Source of the DNA: Schlesneria sp.
Lineage (GTDB): Bacteria > Planctomycetota > Planctomycetia > Planctomycetales > Planctomycetaceae
DNA: 7,191 nucleotides
Direction: 5' to 3'
Assembly: GCA_025353525.1 (NCBI GenBank)
Contig: JANXOO010000614.1
Coordinates: 1-7,191, forward strand
In this document: positions 1 to 5,736 of the stretch, one piece after another
Layout: every line of letters begins with the position of its first letter
How positions within the stretch are numbered: the stretch's first letter is position 1
The notes under the pieces: generated by a model
Seen by the model: only the letters and a program-made list of their open reading frames with translations
Databases searched by the model: none
What the model was told of the DNA's origin: nothing
Made by a program: the position numbers and the translations under genes

Positions 1-1181
1 AATCTCAGCAACACACGAGGGAGACTCAGGCCGATCCACATCGCTGCCGTAGAACAACGCAGCGACTGCCAATATTCTTGAATGCCCTCATCCAGCGGGG
101 GCCATTCAGAAGGATCCGGAAATTCGACGAGCGAAGCGATGCCGAGCAAGCTGCTGTGGGCCGCCGCGATCAGTGGAGTCTGAATTTTGGCTGATGTGGC
201 CGCAAGTGCGCCCAGTAATTCAATGTCGCTTCGGCAGGCGGTGACACTCAAGTCGGCCGCGATCAGCGACCATTGTGAGTTCCCTGACAACTGGCCGGAA
301 TCGCCCGTCAGTCGGCGGTACAGGCTCCACTGCTGCAATTGGCTGTTGTCGACCGGCACGTCAGATAAAAGCTCGTCGCGACTGATATCGAGTAATTCAA
401 TTTTAATCTCACGGTCGTTGTCGAGGCTTGAAATCAGTCCACGTAACGAACGCCAAGTGGCTTCCAGCCTCTGAAACAAGGGGGCATGCAAGACATCACG
501 CAACCGGTCACTTAACGCCCGATCGACGGTACTGACATAGTCGTCACGGCGTGGATCGGCAGCGAGTACGACGTATGGCGCAGCAACGTTCCGGATCAAT
601 TCCTGAATATCAAACGAAGCCGGGTTTGCGAGTCGATCGGCTGTTGCCGCTGAATCGCTTGCAGATTGCTGCTCCAGAATTCCCCACAAAGCCGTCGCAT
701 CATCGACTGTCGGTGGGGGCACAGACGCGGCTGGTATGTTGTCCGGTTTGTCAGCAGGCATCAGGATCGCCGCTGTCCCCTGCCTCAATTGCGAGGCCGC
801 TTGTTCATACGTTGCCGGATCGAGCAACCGCTTTCGCAGTTCGAGAAGGCTCCGAATTCGGGAGTGATTCCTTGCGAGCCCTTCAGGGCGAAAGTCGTCA
901 AGGGTGTGGAATACAATGGATTCACCAGGTGACTCGGCCCCGTTCTCGCCTGTTTGCACCCGTGGCGCAAAACGGCGCAGAACATCATCGAAGTTGTCGA
1001 TGTCGACTCGTACGACAGGACGTTGCCCCAGCGGCAATCTCGGACGGGAATCCGTTGCGGTCCAAGCTCCCGAAAAATCGCCAAGGATCAGAATCCGCAA
1101 CGGGGCTTCCTCGTCCAAAGGTGCCGACTGCTGAGAACCAGAGCGACCAAACGTGAATCCGAATTTCATCCGCGATGACAT
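1..1181 (-). CDS. Fused TssB-TssC type VI secretion sheath protein, N-terminal part (cut by window edge)
   Basis: Translating the minus strand from ATG 1181 gives 393 codons with no stop before the window edge. Residues about 28-130 match TssB (VipA): LRILILGDFSG at 28-38, a VDIDNFDDVLRRFAP block at 59-73, and LDDFRPEGL at 94-102 followed by a helix rich in Leu and Arg. After a variable Pro/Ala-rich linker (about 140-185) the same frame continues as TssC (VipB): APLFQRLEATWRSLRGLI at 233-250, WSLIAADLSV, TPLIAAAHSSLLG at 335-347, and WIGLSLPRVLLR at 382-393. In known systems TssB and TssC are separate proteins that co-assemble into the cytoplasmic contractile sheath around the Hcp tube. Here they are one polypeptide. 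AAAGGA lies about 9 nt upstream of ATG 1181; an in-frame ATG at 1190 would add only MLK. The rest of the TssC part lies beyond the left edge. Confidence 0.88.
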   Translation of the reverse strand, partial: MSSRMKFGFTFGRSGSQQSAPLDEEAPLRILILGDFSGAWTATDSRPRLPLGQRPVVRVDIDNFDDVLRRFAPRVQTGENGAESPGESIVFHTLDDFRPEGLARNHSRIRSLLELRKRLLDPATYEQAASQLRQGTAAILMPADKPDNIPAASVPPPTVDDATALWGILEQQSASDSAATADRLANPASFDIQELIRNVAAPYVVLAADPRRDDYVSTVDRALSDRLRDVLHAPLFQRLEATWRSLRGLISSLDNDREIKIELLDISRDELLSDVPVDNSQLQQWSLYRRLTGDSGQLSGNSQWSLIAADLSVTACRSDIELLGALAATSAKIQTPLIAAAHSSLLGIASLVEFPDPSEWPPLDEGIQEYWQSLRCSTAAMWIGLSLPRVLLR

Positions 1182-1639
1182 CTTTAGCATTCCTTTCCGG
1201 GAATCGCATTTGTCAGATATGGCGAGTGTGTAAACTACCCGATTCTCGTTCCCGAGCGGAGCGACAGGCGATCTTTCTCAGAACGAATCCGACTGGCGCG
1301 GCCGTGACGAGTGAATTCCGAAATTGCCTGGACCATCAAGTGAATTGAGGTATGGCGTATATCGGGACGTAGTGAAACCGACACCCCGGCTCGGCTGTAG
1401 TCTGATACCTGGTGCGTCGACGGTGACGCTGGTCCGGTGTTGTTTGAAGCATCAACAGGTAGAATCCTGTGACGCGATTATCGGGATATGTGGCTCGTGC
1501 CATTTGATTGACGGGACTCGGACATCAGACCGCAGTCCGTACATCATAGCGAGCCTGGAATCTGACCGCGGGCGGGCAAATTTCGCGTCATTCGCGTCAT
1601 TCGGTCGAATCGGTTGACAGACATTCAGAAAGATTATTG
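1182..1639. other. Divergent intergenic spacer, no convincing gene
   Basis: This 458-bp stretch separates the divergent sheath gene and dehydrogenase gene, so promoters for both should lie here. Short open frames exist (for example 1324-1617 plus) but have no recognisable protein signature. No well-spaced -35/-10 pair was found. TTGACA at 1613-1618 is too close to the dehydrogenase start to act as its -35 box. The only clear structure is a 9-bp tandem repeat at 1582-1599. Confidence 0.6.
1582..1603. repeat. 9-bp tandem repeat, two and a half copies
   Basis: TTCGCGTCA occurs at 1582-1590 and 1591-1599 and is followed by TTCG, about 40 bp upstream of the dehydrogenase start. It could be a direct-repeat operator or simple slippage; the sequence alone does not decide. 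Confidence 0.6.
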
Positions 1640-2428
1640 ATGGATTTGCAGCTTGAAAACAAAGTGATTCTGGTCACCGGTGGTGCCAAAGGAATCGGGT
1701 TGGGAGTCGCCGAGGTGCTGGCTGCCGAAGGCGCGATCCCTGTCATCATCGGTCGAAACGCGGAGGATAATCTGAATGGTGTGCGACAGATTGAGGCGTC
1801 AGGGCGTCGTGCGTGGTCGATTGTTGCCGAACTGAACCGGACCGACGATTGCCGCAACGCCGTCGCCTCGACTGTTGCGAAATTTGGCAGGATTGAGGGG
1901 CTCGTTAACAACGCTGGAATCAATGACGGCGTGAGTCTGGAACATGGCTCGACTGACGAGTTCCTCGCATCGCTTCGCAAAAACCTCGTCCACTATTACG
2001 AAATGGCTCAATTTGCATTGCCGGAATTGAAAAAGTGTCGAGGCTCAATTGTCAACATCGGTTCCAAAGTGGCAGAGACTGGCCAAGGCTCGACATCGGC
2101 TTATGCTGCCGCCAACGGTGGTCGCAATGCGCTGACTCGCGAATGGTCAGTCGAGCTTGGTAAATACGGCATTCGCGTCAATTCAGTGATTGTGGCGGAG
2201 TGCTGGACGCCAATGTATGCGACATGGCTGGCGACAATGCCACAGCCCGAGGAAACCCGACGCGTCATCGAATCCAGAATCCCTCTCGGACAACGGATGA
2301 CGACCTGCACCGAAATTGCGAATTCAGTGGCCTTCCTGTTATCCGATTGTTCGAGCCATACCACCGGTCAGTTGATTCACGTCGATGGAGGTTATGTCCA
2401 CCTTGACCGGGCCTGCCATTCAACCTGA
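1640..2428 (+). CDS. SDR-family oxidoreductase, L-fucose dehydrogenase-like, with catalytic Lys replaced by Asn
   Basis: The 262-residue product has the length and order of a classical short-chain dehydrogenase/reductase. The Rossmann glycine motif TGGAKGIG is at 13-20, NNAG at 90-93, the structural Asn at N115 (RKNLVHYY), the catalytic Ser at S142 (NIGSK) and the catalytic Tyr at Y155. The C-terminal stretch SSHTTGQLIHVDGGYVHLDRA and the early NNAGINDGVSLEHG match, from memory, the SDR group containing L-fucose dehydrogenase, which oxidises L-fucose to the lactone with NAD(P). The exact substrate is inference. The YxxxK motif reads YAAAN: N159 (codon AAC at 2114-2116) stands where the proton-relay Lys belongs. 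ATG 1640 is preferred over the adjacent in-frame TTG at 1637; the ribosome site is weak (AAAGA). The gene stands alone, divergent from the sheath gene. Confidence 0.85.
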   Translation: MDLQLENKVILVTGGAKGIGLGVAEVLAAEGAIPVIIGRNAEDNLNGVRQIEASGRRAWSIVAELNRTDDCRNAVASTVAKFGRIEGLVNNAGINDGVSLEHGSTDEFLASLRKNLVHYYEMAQFALPELKKCRGSIVNIGSKVAETGQGSTSAYAAANGGRNALTREWSVELGKYGIRVNSVIVAECWTPMYATWLATMPQPEETRRVIESRIPLGQRMTTCTEIANSVAFLLSDCSSHTTGQLIHVDGGYVHLDRACHST

Positions 2429-2449
2429 AAGACTCGGGCCTCATTTTTT
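2424..2449 (+). terminator. Weak candidate terminator after the dehydrogenase gene
   Basis: A 5-bp stem (CCTGA/TCGGG, one G-U pair, 5-nt loop) overlaps the dehydrogenase stop codon. It is followed, after CCTCA, by six T residues (2444-2449). The stem is short and separated from the T tract, so this is tentative. Confidence 0.3.
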
Positions 2450-2463
2450 GGACGCGCAACGTA

Positions 2464-2469
2464 TATAAT
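2464..2469 (+). promoter_or_regulatory. -10 box TATAAT for the Fe-S scaffold transcript
   Basis: A perfect TATAAT sits in the spacer between the dehydrogenase and the Fe-S scaffold gene. No good -35 hexamer lies 16-18 bp upstream; TTGGAC at 2448-2453 is only 10 bp away. If used, transcription would start near 2476, giving a leader of about 215 nt that contains the whole palindromic element at 2489-2624. Confidence 0.45.
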
Positions 2470-2488
2470 GTTTGTGGCGTGGCATGAG

Positions 2489-2624
2489 CGTAACCGTTCA
2501 CGGGCCGGGGACTGACGCATTTTTGCAGCGAATAAACCTGAGCCACGAGCCCCAAAAGCGTCTCCAACGAGGGTTTCGCCCGCAAAATCGGGTCTGTCCC
2601 CCTGTATTGCCTATGAACGGTTAC
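2489..2624. repeat. Palindromic element with two nested inverted repeats (REP/MITE-like or structured RNA)
   Basis: The outer arms are an 11-bp perfect inverted repeat: GTAACCGTTCA at 2490-2500 and TGAACGGTTAC at 2614-2624. Inside lie 20-bp arms at 2507-2526 and 2582-2601 that match at 16 of 20 positions when one is reverse-complemented; they begin GGGGAC and end TTTTGC. GACGC (2514-2518) could instead pair with GCGTC (2558-2562), and small hairpins lie at about 2571-2590. CATGAG occurs immediately left (2483-2488) and right (2625-2630), as a target-site duplication would. GGGGACAG/CTGTCCCC ends recall REP-type palindromes mobilised by Y1 (RAYT) transposases, which is inference. It contains no recognisable protein and could also be a structured leader of the downstream gene. 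Confidence 0.6.
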
Positions 2625-2689
2625 CATGAGAGCGCTTCCCGGAAATGCCGGGCGTGTCCGTAGTTTTGCTGATCAATCAAGGGAACTGT

Positions 2690-3070
2690 GTGTCTGACGA
2701 GCTTTACGACGATCATATTCTTGACCACTTCGAGTCGCCGTATCACAAAGGACATTTGACGTGCCCGACGTGTACTCATTCCGACAGGAACCCGATCTGC
2801 GGCGATCAGGTGACGATTGAAATTGATGTCGGAGAAAATCGATGTGTTCGGGAAGCCTGGTTCGATGGCAAGGGATGCGCGATCAGCCAGGCCGCCGCGT
2901 CGATTCTTTGCGAAGCGATCGAAGGAAAGTCGCTCGACGAACTTCGGGAATTTCAGGCGAAAGATATGCTCGACCTGTTAAAAGTCCGACTGACGGCAAG
3001 CCGCCAAAAGTGCGGTTTACTCGGCTTTAAGGTTCTCAAAGCAATGCTTTATACGATGGAAGGTGCGTAG
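2690..3070 (+). CDS. IscU/SufU/NifU-type iron-sulfur cluster assembly scaffold
   Basis: The 126-residue product is a U-type scaffold on which cysteine desulfurase-derived sulfur and iron are assembled into clusters in the cytoplasm. The three ligand cysteines stand in their usual settings: C37 in NPICGD, C63 in GKGCAISQAAASIL, and C108 in RQKCGLLGFKVLKAML. The N-terminal LYDDHILDHFESPYHKG block is also typical. The GxGCAIS and RxKC forms resemble SufU and NifU, yet the roughly 18-residue SufU insertion before the last Cys is absent, and so is the IscU LPPVK motif. An extra CPTC pair sits at 25-28. GTG 2690 is chosen because AGGGA lies 5 nt upstream and homology begins there; an upstream in-frame start near 2645 would add residues unlike the family. 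No suf or isc partner is in view. It is convergent with frr. Confidence 0.87.
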   Translation: MSDELYDDHILDHFESPYHKGHLTCPTCTHSDRNPICGDQVTIEIDVGENRCVREAWFDGKGCAISQAAASILCEAIEGKSLDELREFQAKDMLDLLKVRLTASRQKCGLLGFKVLKAMLYTMEGA

Positions 3071-3080
3071 TCGCGGTTGT

Positions 3081-3127
3081 GCTGCGGGAGGAATTCAATC
3101 TGGTAGAGCCAATTTGAATTCAGCAGC
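3081..3127 (+). terminator. Hairpin between convergent genes, possible bidirectional transcription boundary
   Basis: GAATTCAA (3091-3098) and TTGAATTC (3114-3121) form an 8-bp perfect stem with a 15-nt loop. The stem can be extended by GCTGC/GCAGC (3081-3085 and 3123-3127) across an asymmetric bulge. It lies 10 nt after the scaffold stop codon, in the convergent gap before frr. There is no T tract, so a Rho-independent role is not shown. Confidence 0.35.
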
Positions 3128-3210
3128 TTGTGCGTTTGAGACTGGAGGAAAATTCCGTTGCTGAAGCTTCGGATTTTCTTTGAAAACCGGCAGGATTAAA
3201 TTCAGGGAGA

Positions 3211-3224
3211 TATGCTGAAGCATA
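3211..3224. repeat. Small tight hairpin
   Basis: TATGC-TGAA-GCATA forms a 5-bp stem with a 4-nt loop in the convergent spacer, about 50 bp beyond the frr stop on the minus strand. Its role is unknown and it may be chance. Confidence 0.3.
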
Positions 3225-3272
3225 ACCTACGGGACTTGACACGATGGAGGGTGCGTAATCCGCAGAAGTTGG

Positions 3273-3833
3273 TCACGAGCCCATGATGTCTTTTTCTTTG
3301 GCGTCGGACATTGAATTGACTTTGCCTTCGAATTGCTTGGTCAATTCCTGGATCTGCTCTTTTGTTTGCTCGTGAACGTCTTCGTTCATCAGTTTGTCCT
3401 TGAGCGCGGTGTCGGCATGCTTGTTGGCATCGCGACGAATATTCCGGATCGCCACACGAGCGTCTTCGGCCAGATCCTTCAACCGCGACACCATCTGCTT
3501 CCGGCGTTCTGTCGAGAGTGGTGGAATATTCAGCCGAATGACTTTACCATCCGAATTCGGTGCCAGCCCGATATCGCTCGACTGAATCGCCTTGGCAATG
3601 TCGTTGATCACCCCCTGATCAAAGGGGCGGATCATGATCTGTTGCGCTTCCGGAACGCTGATTGTCGCGATTTGTTTAAGTGGCGTGGGTGAGCCGTAAT
3701 AGTCGACCCGGATCGAATCGACCAGGCCCGATGTGGCTCGGCCAGTTCGCAAGCCCTGGAAATGATCGTGAGCCACTGATGCGGCTTTCTCCATCCGCTC
3801 TTCGGCATCCAGAAGGATTTCGTCCTGATCCAT
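3273..3833 (-). CDS. frr: Ribosome recycling factor (RRF)
   Basis: The product is 186 residues, the normal length for RRF. With EF-G, RRF splits the post-termination ribosome into subunits so that mRNA and tRNA leave. Family blocks are intact: GLRTGRA at 27-33, VDYYGSPTPLKQIATISVPE at 43-62, LNIPPLSTERRKQMV at 101-115 and the RNIRRDAN block at 130-137 with its conserved arginines. The first and last thirds are helical and charged as expected for the three-helix domain, and the middle is the beta-rich domain. The ATG at 3833 has GGAG 9 nt upstream (3843-3846). frr is the last gene of the rpsB-tsf-pyrH-frr cluster, 106 bp after pyrH, and converges on the Fe-S scaffold gene. Confidence 0.97.
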   Translation of the reverse strand: MDQDEILLDAEERMEKAASVAHDHFQGLRTGRATSGLVDSIRVDYYGSPTPLKQIATISVPEAQQIMIRPFDQGVINDIAKAIQSSDIGLAPNSDGKVIRLNIPPLSTERRKQMVSRLKDLAEDARVAIRNIRRDANKHADTALKDKLMNEDVHEQTKEQIQELTKQFEGKVNSMSDAKEKDIMGS

Positions 3834-3897
3834 GGTGATAATCTCCGTGTGAAAGCCTGTGTGCCGGTGTGATCGTCCGTATGCCAGTACGAAACTA

Positions 3898-3918
3898 CGG
3901 GTGTCGATCGCTCACCCG
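3898..3918 (-). terminator. GC-rich hairpin between pyrH and frr
   Basis: CGGGTG (3898-3903) and CACCCG (3913-3918) form a 6-bp perfect stem with a 9-nt loop, 21 bp after the pyrH stop on the minus strand. It is followed by TAGTTTCG, which is a poor T tract. It could be an attenuating or processing hairpin rather than a full terminator. Confidence 0.35.
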
Positions 3919-3939
3919 GTTCACTAAAGAGTAGATAAC

Positions 3940-4677
3940 TTATGCGGGTGCGCCAACTCGCGTCCCCAGGCGTTCGCCGGCGATCACTCGTTCGATGTTG
4001 CCGGATTTCTGGTAATTCAGCACGACGATCGGAATGTTGTGCTCCATACAGTGGTGGATTGCCTGAGCGTCCATCACTTGCAGGTTCTGACGCAAGACTT
4101 CCTGATAGGTGATCTCTGAATAGCGAACGGCATGTGGATTCTTCAGCGGGTCGTCGGAATAAATGCCATCGACGCGAGTCGCCTTGACGACAAGATCGGC
4201 ATCAATTTCTCGAGCTCGTAATGCAGCGGCCGTGTCCGTTGTCACGAAAGGGCTGCCGGTACCGGCGGCCAGGATCACGACCCTTCCCTTTTCCAGATGA
4301 CGGATGCATCGCCGTCTGATGAAGGGTTCTGCGACCGGCGGGATTGGAATCGCGCTTTGGATTCGTGTCGGAATCCCGAAATGTTCCATGACATCCTGAA
4401 GCGCCAATGCGTTAATCGCGGTTGCCAGCATTCCCATGTAATGGGCTGTGGACGGGACGACAATCGAATTTGTTGACGAGAATTCTTTCCCTCGCAGGAT
4501 ATTGCCGCCGCCGCAGACAATTGCGAGCTGAACGCCACTCTGGACGACTCGCTTGATCTGCTCGCAAATCACCTGAACTTCGGACAGGCTGATCCCTGAT
4601 TCACCGGGCCGTGCAAAGCTTTCGCCACTCAACTTGAGCAATACGCGTTTGTATTTGGGGGAAGTCCCGGCAGACAT
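3940..4677 (-). CDS. pyrH: Uridylate kinase (UMP kinase)
   Basis: The 245-residue protein belongs to the bacterial amino-acid-kinase type of UMP kinases, which phosphorylate UMP to UDP with ATP in pyrimidine nucleotide synthesis and act as cytoplasmic hexamers. Visible motifs, in order: [12 protein letters not shown] at 8-19 (phosphate-binding strand and loop), [12 protein letters not shown] at 55-66, [18 protein letters not shown] at 78-95, [17 protein letters not shown] at 139-155, and [14 protein letters not shown] at 164-177 (uridine and ATP site region). The C-terminal block [19 protein letters not shown] is also typical. No key residue appears to be lost. The start is ATG 4677; the upstream ribosome site is weak, but homology begins at once and no other start fits. 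pyrH lies between tsf and frr, its classical place. Confidence 0.97.
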   Translation of the reverse strand: MSAGTSPKYKRVLLKLSGESFARPGESGISLSEVQVICEQIKRVVQSGVQLAIVCGGGNILRGKEFSSTNSIVVPSTAHYMGMLATAINALALQDVMEHFGIPTRIQSAIPIPPVAEPFIRRRCIRHLEKGRVVILAAGTGSPFVTTDTAAALRAREIDADLVVKATRVDGIYSDDPLKNPHAVRYSEITYQEVLRQNLQVMDAQAIHHCMEHNIPIVVLNYQKSGNIERVIAGERLGTRVGAPA

Positions 4678-4739
4678 AGGGGCGATATCCGTAGTACGAA
4701 TGATTGTTTTCGTGACACAACTGCCGGAATTTCCCTTGT

Positions 4740-4771
4740 CAGGTTAAATCCGGAACAGGTCAAATCCGGCA
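4740..4771. repeat. 16-bp imperfect tandem repeat upstream of pyrH
   Basis: CAGGTTAAATCCGGAA (4740-4755) is followed directly by CAGGTCAAATCCGGCA (4756-4771), with 14 of 16 bases identical. It lies 63 bp upstream of the pyrH start. A tandem operator pair is possible; local slippage is the alternative. Confidence 0.6.
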
Positions 4772-4794
4772 CAGCGACGTATACGCATCAAAAC

Positions 4795-4814
4795 GGGGGC
4801 TCAGCAAGAGCCTC
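4795..4814 (-). terminator. Candidate intrinsic terminator downstream of tsf
   Basis: Read on the minus strand, GGCTC (4812-4808) and GAGCC (4802-4798) form a 5-bp stem with a TTGCT loop, with one further possible G-C pair beyond an A-C mismatch. It is followed by CGTTTTG. It is about 85 bp after the tsf stop and before pyrH, downstream of the stronger stem at 4837-4872. Confidence 0.35.
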
Positions 4815-4836
4815 GCACTCCCGACTGGATGCGGAA

Positions 4837-4872
4837 ATCGCCCTGGCCGACACGGGAGGCAGGCAGGGCGAT
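4837..4872 (-). terminator. 9-bp stem hairpin just after tsf
   Basis: ATCGCCCTG (4837-4845) and CAGGGCGAT (4864-4872) are perfectly complementary, and a CC/GG pair can extend the stem inward. On the minus strand it begins 28 nt after the tsf stop codon and is followed by TTTCCG, a very short T run. Terminator or mRNA-stabilising 3' hairpin are both possible. Confidence 0.45.
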
Positions 4873-4899
4873 AACGTTGGAACAAAATCGATTGGCGAA

Positions 4900-5736
4900 T
4901 CAGTTTCCGAGGACCCATCGTGTGAATGACGCGGCTTTGAGTCCATTCTCGGCCAAGGCCTGGTTCACGGTCTTGGAGTCGTCTTTGGCGAACATCTGAT
5001 AGCCGAGTACGCCCTGTTCGGCGAAGTAGGTCTTCATTCGGCCATCGACGATTTTTTCAAGGATATTGGCTGGCTTACCCGATTTTGCAGCTTCTGTTGT
5101 CAGGAGAGTTCGTTCGGCGGCGACATCTGCAGCAGGCAATTCTTCAGGATGAGTGACCGTTGGCTTAAGGCCAGCGATATGCATGGCGACATCGCGAAGA
5201 ACGGCGGCAGACTTGTTTTCTCCGCTGGCACAGAACAGCACACCGGTCTTGCCGTCATGGTGAGCGTACGCACCGGCGGGGCCTTTGACCACAAGCACTC
5301 GTGCAACAACCATTTTCTCACGAATCTTGCCGACGACTTCTTCGAGTAGGCCGGCCAGAGTCTGTCCAGGTCGATCCGGAGCCGCTTGCACCATCAATTG
5401 GTCAGCTGTCGTTGCGCCAGGACCGGTCAGCAATTGCTTGATGCACTGGTCGGCAAGAAATACGAAATCGTCGGCCTTGGCGACGGGAGCCGATTCACAC
5501 TGGATTTCGACCATCGCGGCGCATGAGCCGTCGGCGGAAACGCCGGTCCGGATCAAGCCTTCGCTTGTGGCGTTTTCGGCTCGCTTGATGGAAACCTTTT
5601 TATTTGCTTCTTTCAGGATTTCGATCGCTCGCTTCTGGTCACCATTTGCTTCCGTGAGCGCTCGTTTGACTTCCATCATCGGCAAATTGGTCAGATCACG
5701 CAGTTCTTTGACTGCCTGTGCGGTGATCTCGGCCAT
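4900..5736 (-). CDS. tsf: Translation elongation factor Ts (EF-Ts)
   Basis: The 278-residue EF-Ts is the guanine-nucleotide exchange factor that releases GDP from EF-Tu. The N-terminal UBA-like domain (1 to about 55) contains VKELRDLTNLPMMEVKRAL and EANGD. The core follows, with GAYAHHDGKTGVLFCA at 155-170 and AMHIAGLKP at 174-182. The C-terminal part has SGKP at 219-222, EKIVDGRMKTYFAE, and SKTVNQALAENG. The most conserved EF-Tu contact, usually CxTDFVA, reads CESAPVA at 80-86. Asp80 and Phe81 of the E. coli protein therefore align with A83 and P84. I recall this variant from other planctomycetes, so it is more likely a lineage trait than a defect. The ATG at 5736 has GAGGAG 8 nt upstream (5745-5750). 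tsf follows rpsB after a wide 302-bp spacer. Confidence 0.96.
   Translation of the reverse strand: MAEITAQAVKELRDLTNLPMMEVKRALTEANGDQKRAIEILKEANKKVSIKRAENATSEGLIRTGVSADGSCAAMVEIQCESAPVAKADDFVFLADQCIKQLLTGPGATTADQLMVQAAPDRPGQTLAGLLEEVVGKIREKMVVARVLVVKGPAGAYAHHDGKTGVLFCASGENKSAAVLRDVAMHIAGLKPTVTHPEELPAADVAAERTLLTTEAAKSGKPANILEKIVDGRMKTYFAEQGVLGYQMFAKDDSKTVNQALAENGLKAASFTRWVLGN

Larger units (their letters stand above)
3053..3260. repeat. Imperfect 20-bp direct repeat of the scaffold gene 3' end
   Basis: Positions 3053-3072, covering the last codons and stop of the Fe-S scaffold gene, recur at 3241-3260 with 18 of 20 bases identical (core ACGATGGARGGTGCGTARTC). The copies are 188 bp apart. The second copy is non-coding and lies just before the end of frr. 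It may be a relic of a local duplication. Confidence 0.6.

Noticed and set aside
551..1156. 201-residue plus-strand open frame
   Set aside because: It lies opposite the clearly recognisable TssB-TssC frame; its protein is rich in Arg, Ser and Pro and has no family signature. It is a shadow of the real gene.
1324..1617. 97-residue plus-strand open frame in the divergent spacer
   Set aside because: It has a non-ATG start, no ribosome site, no recognisable motif and composition like random translation; treated as non-coding.
1613..1642. TTGACA as -35 of a promoter for the dehydrogenase
   Set aside because: The matching -10 would fall on the start codon and has poor sequence; the transcript would begin inside the gene.
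2476..2640. Idea that the palindrome is 6S RNA, SRP RNA or tmRNA
   Set aside because: The SRP apical loop, tmRNA termini and 6S bubble landmarks were not found by eye; only a short CCTGAGCC resemblance to 6S was seen, which is not enough.
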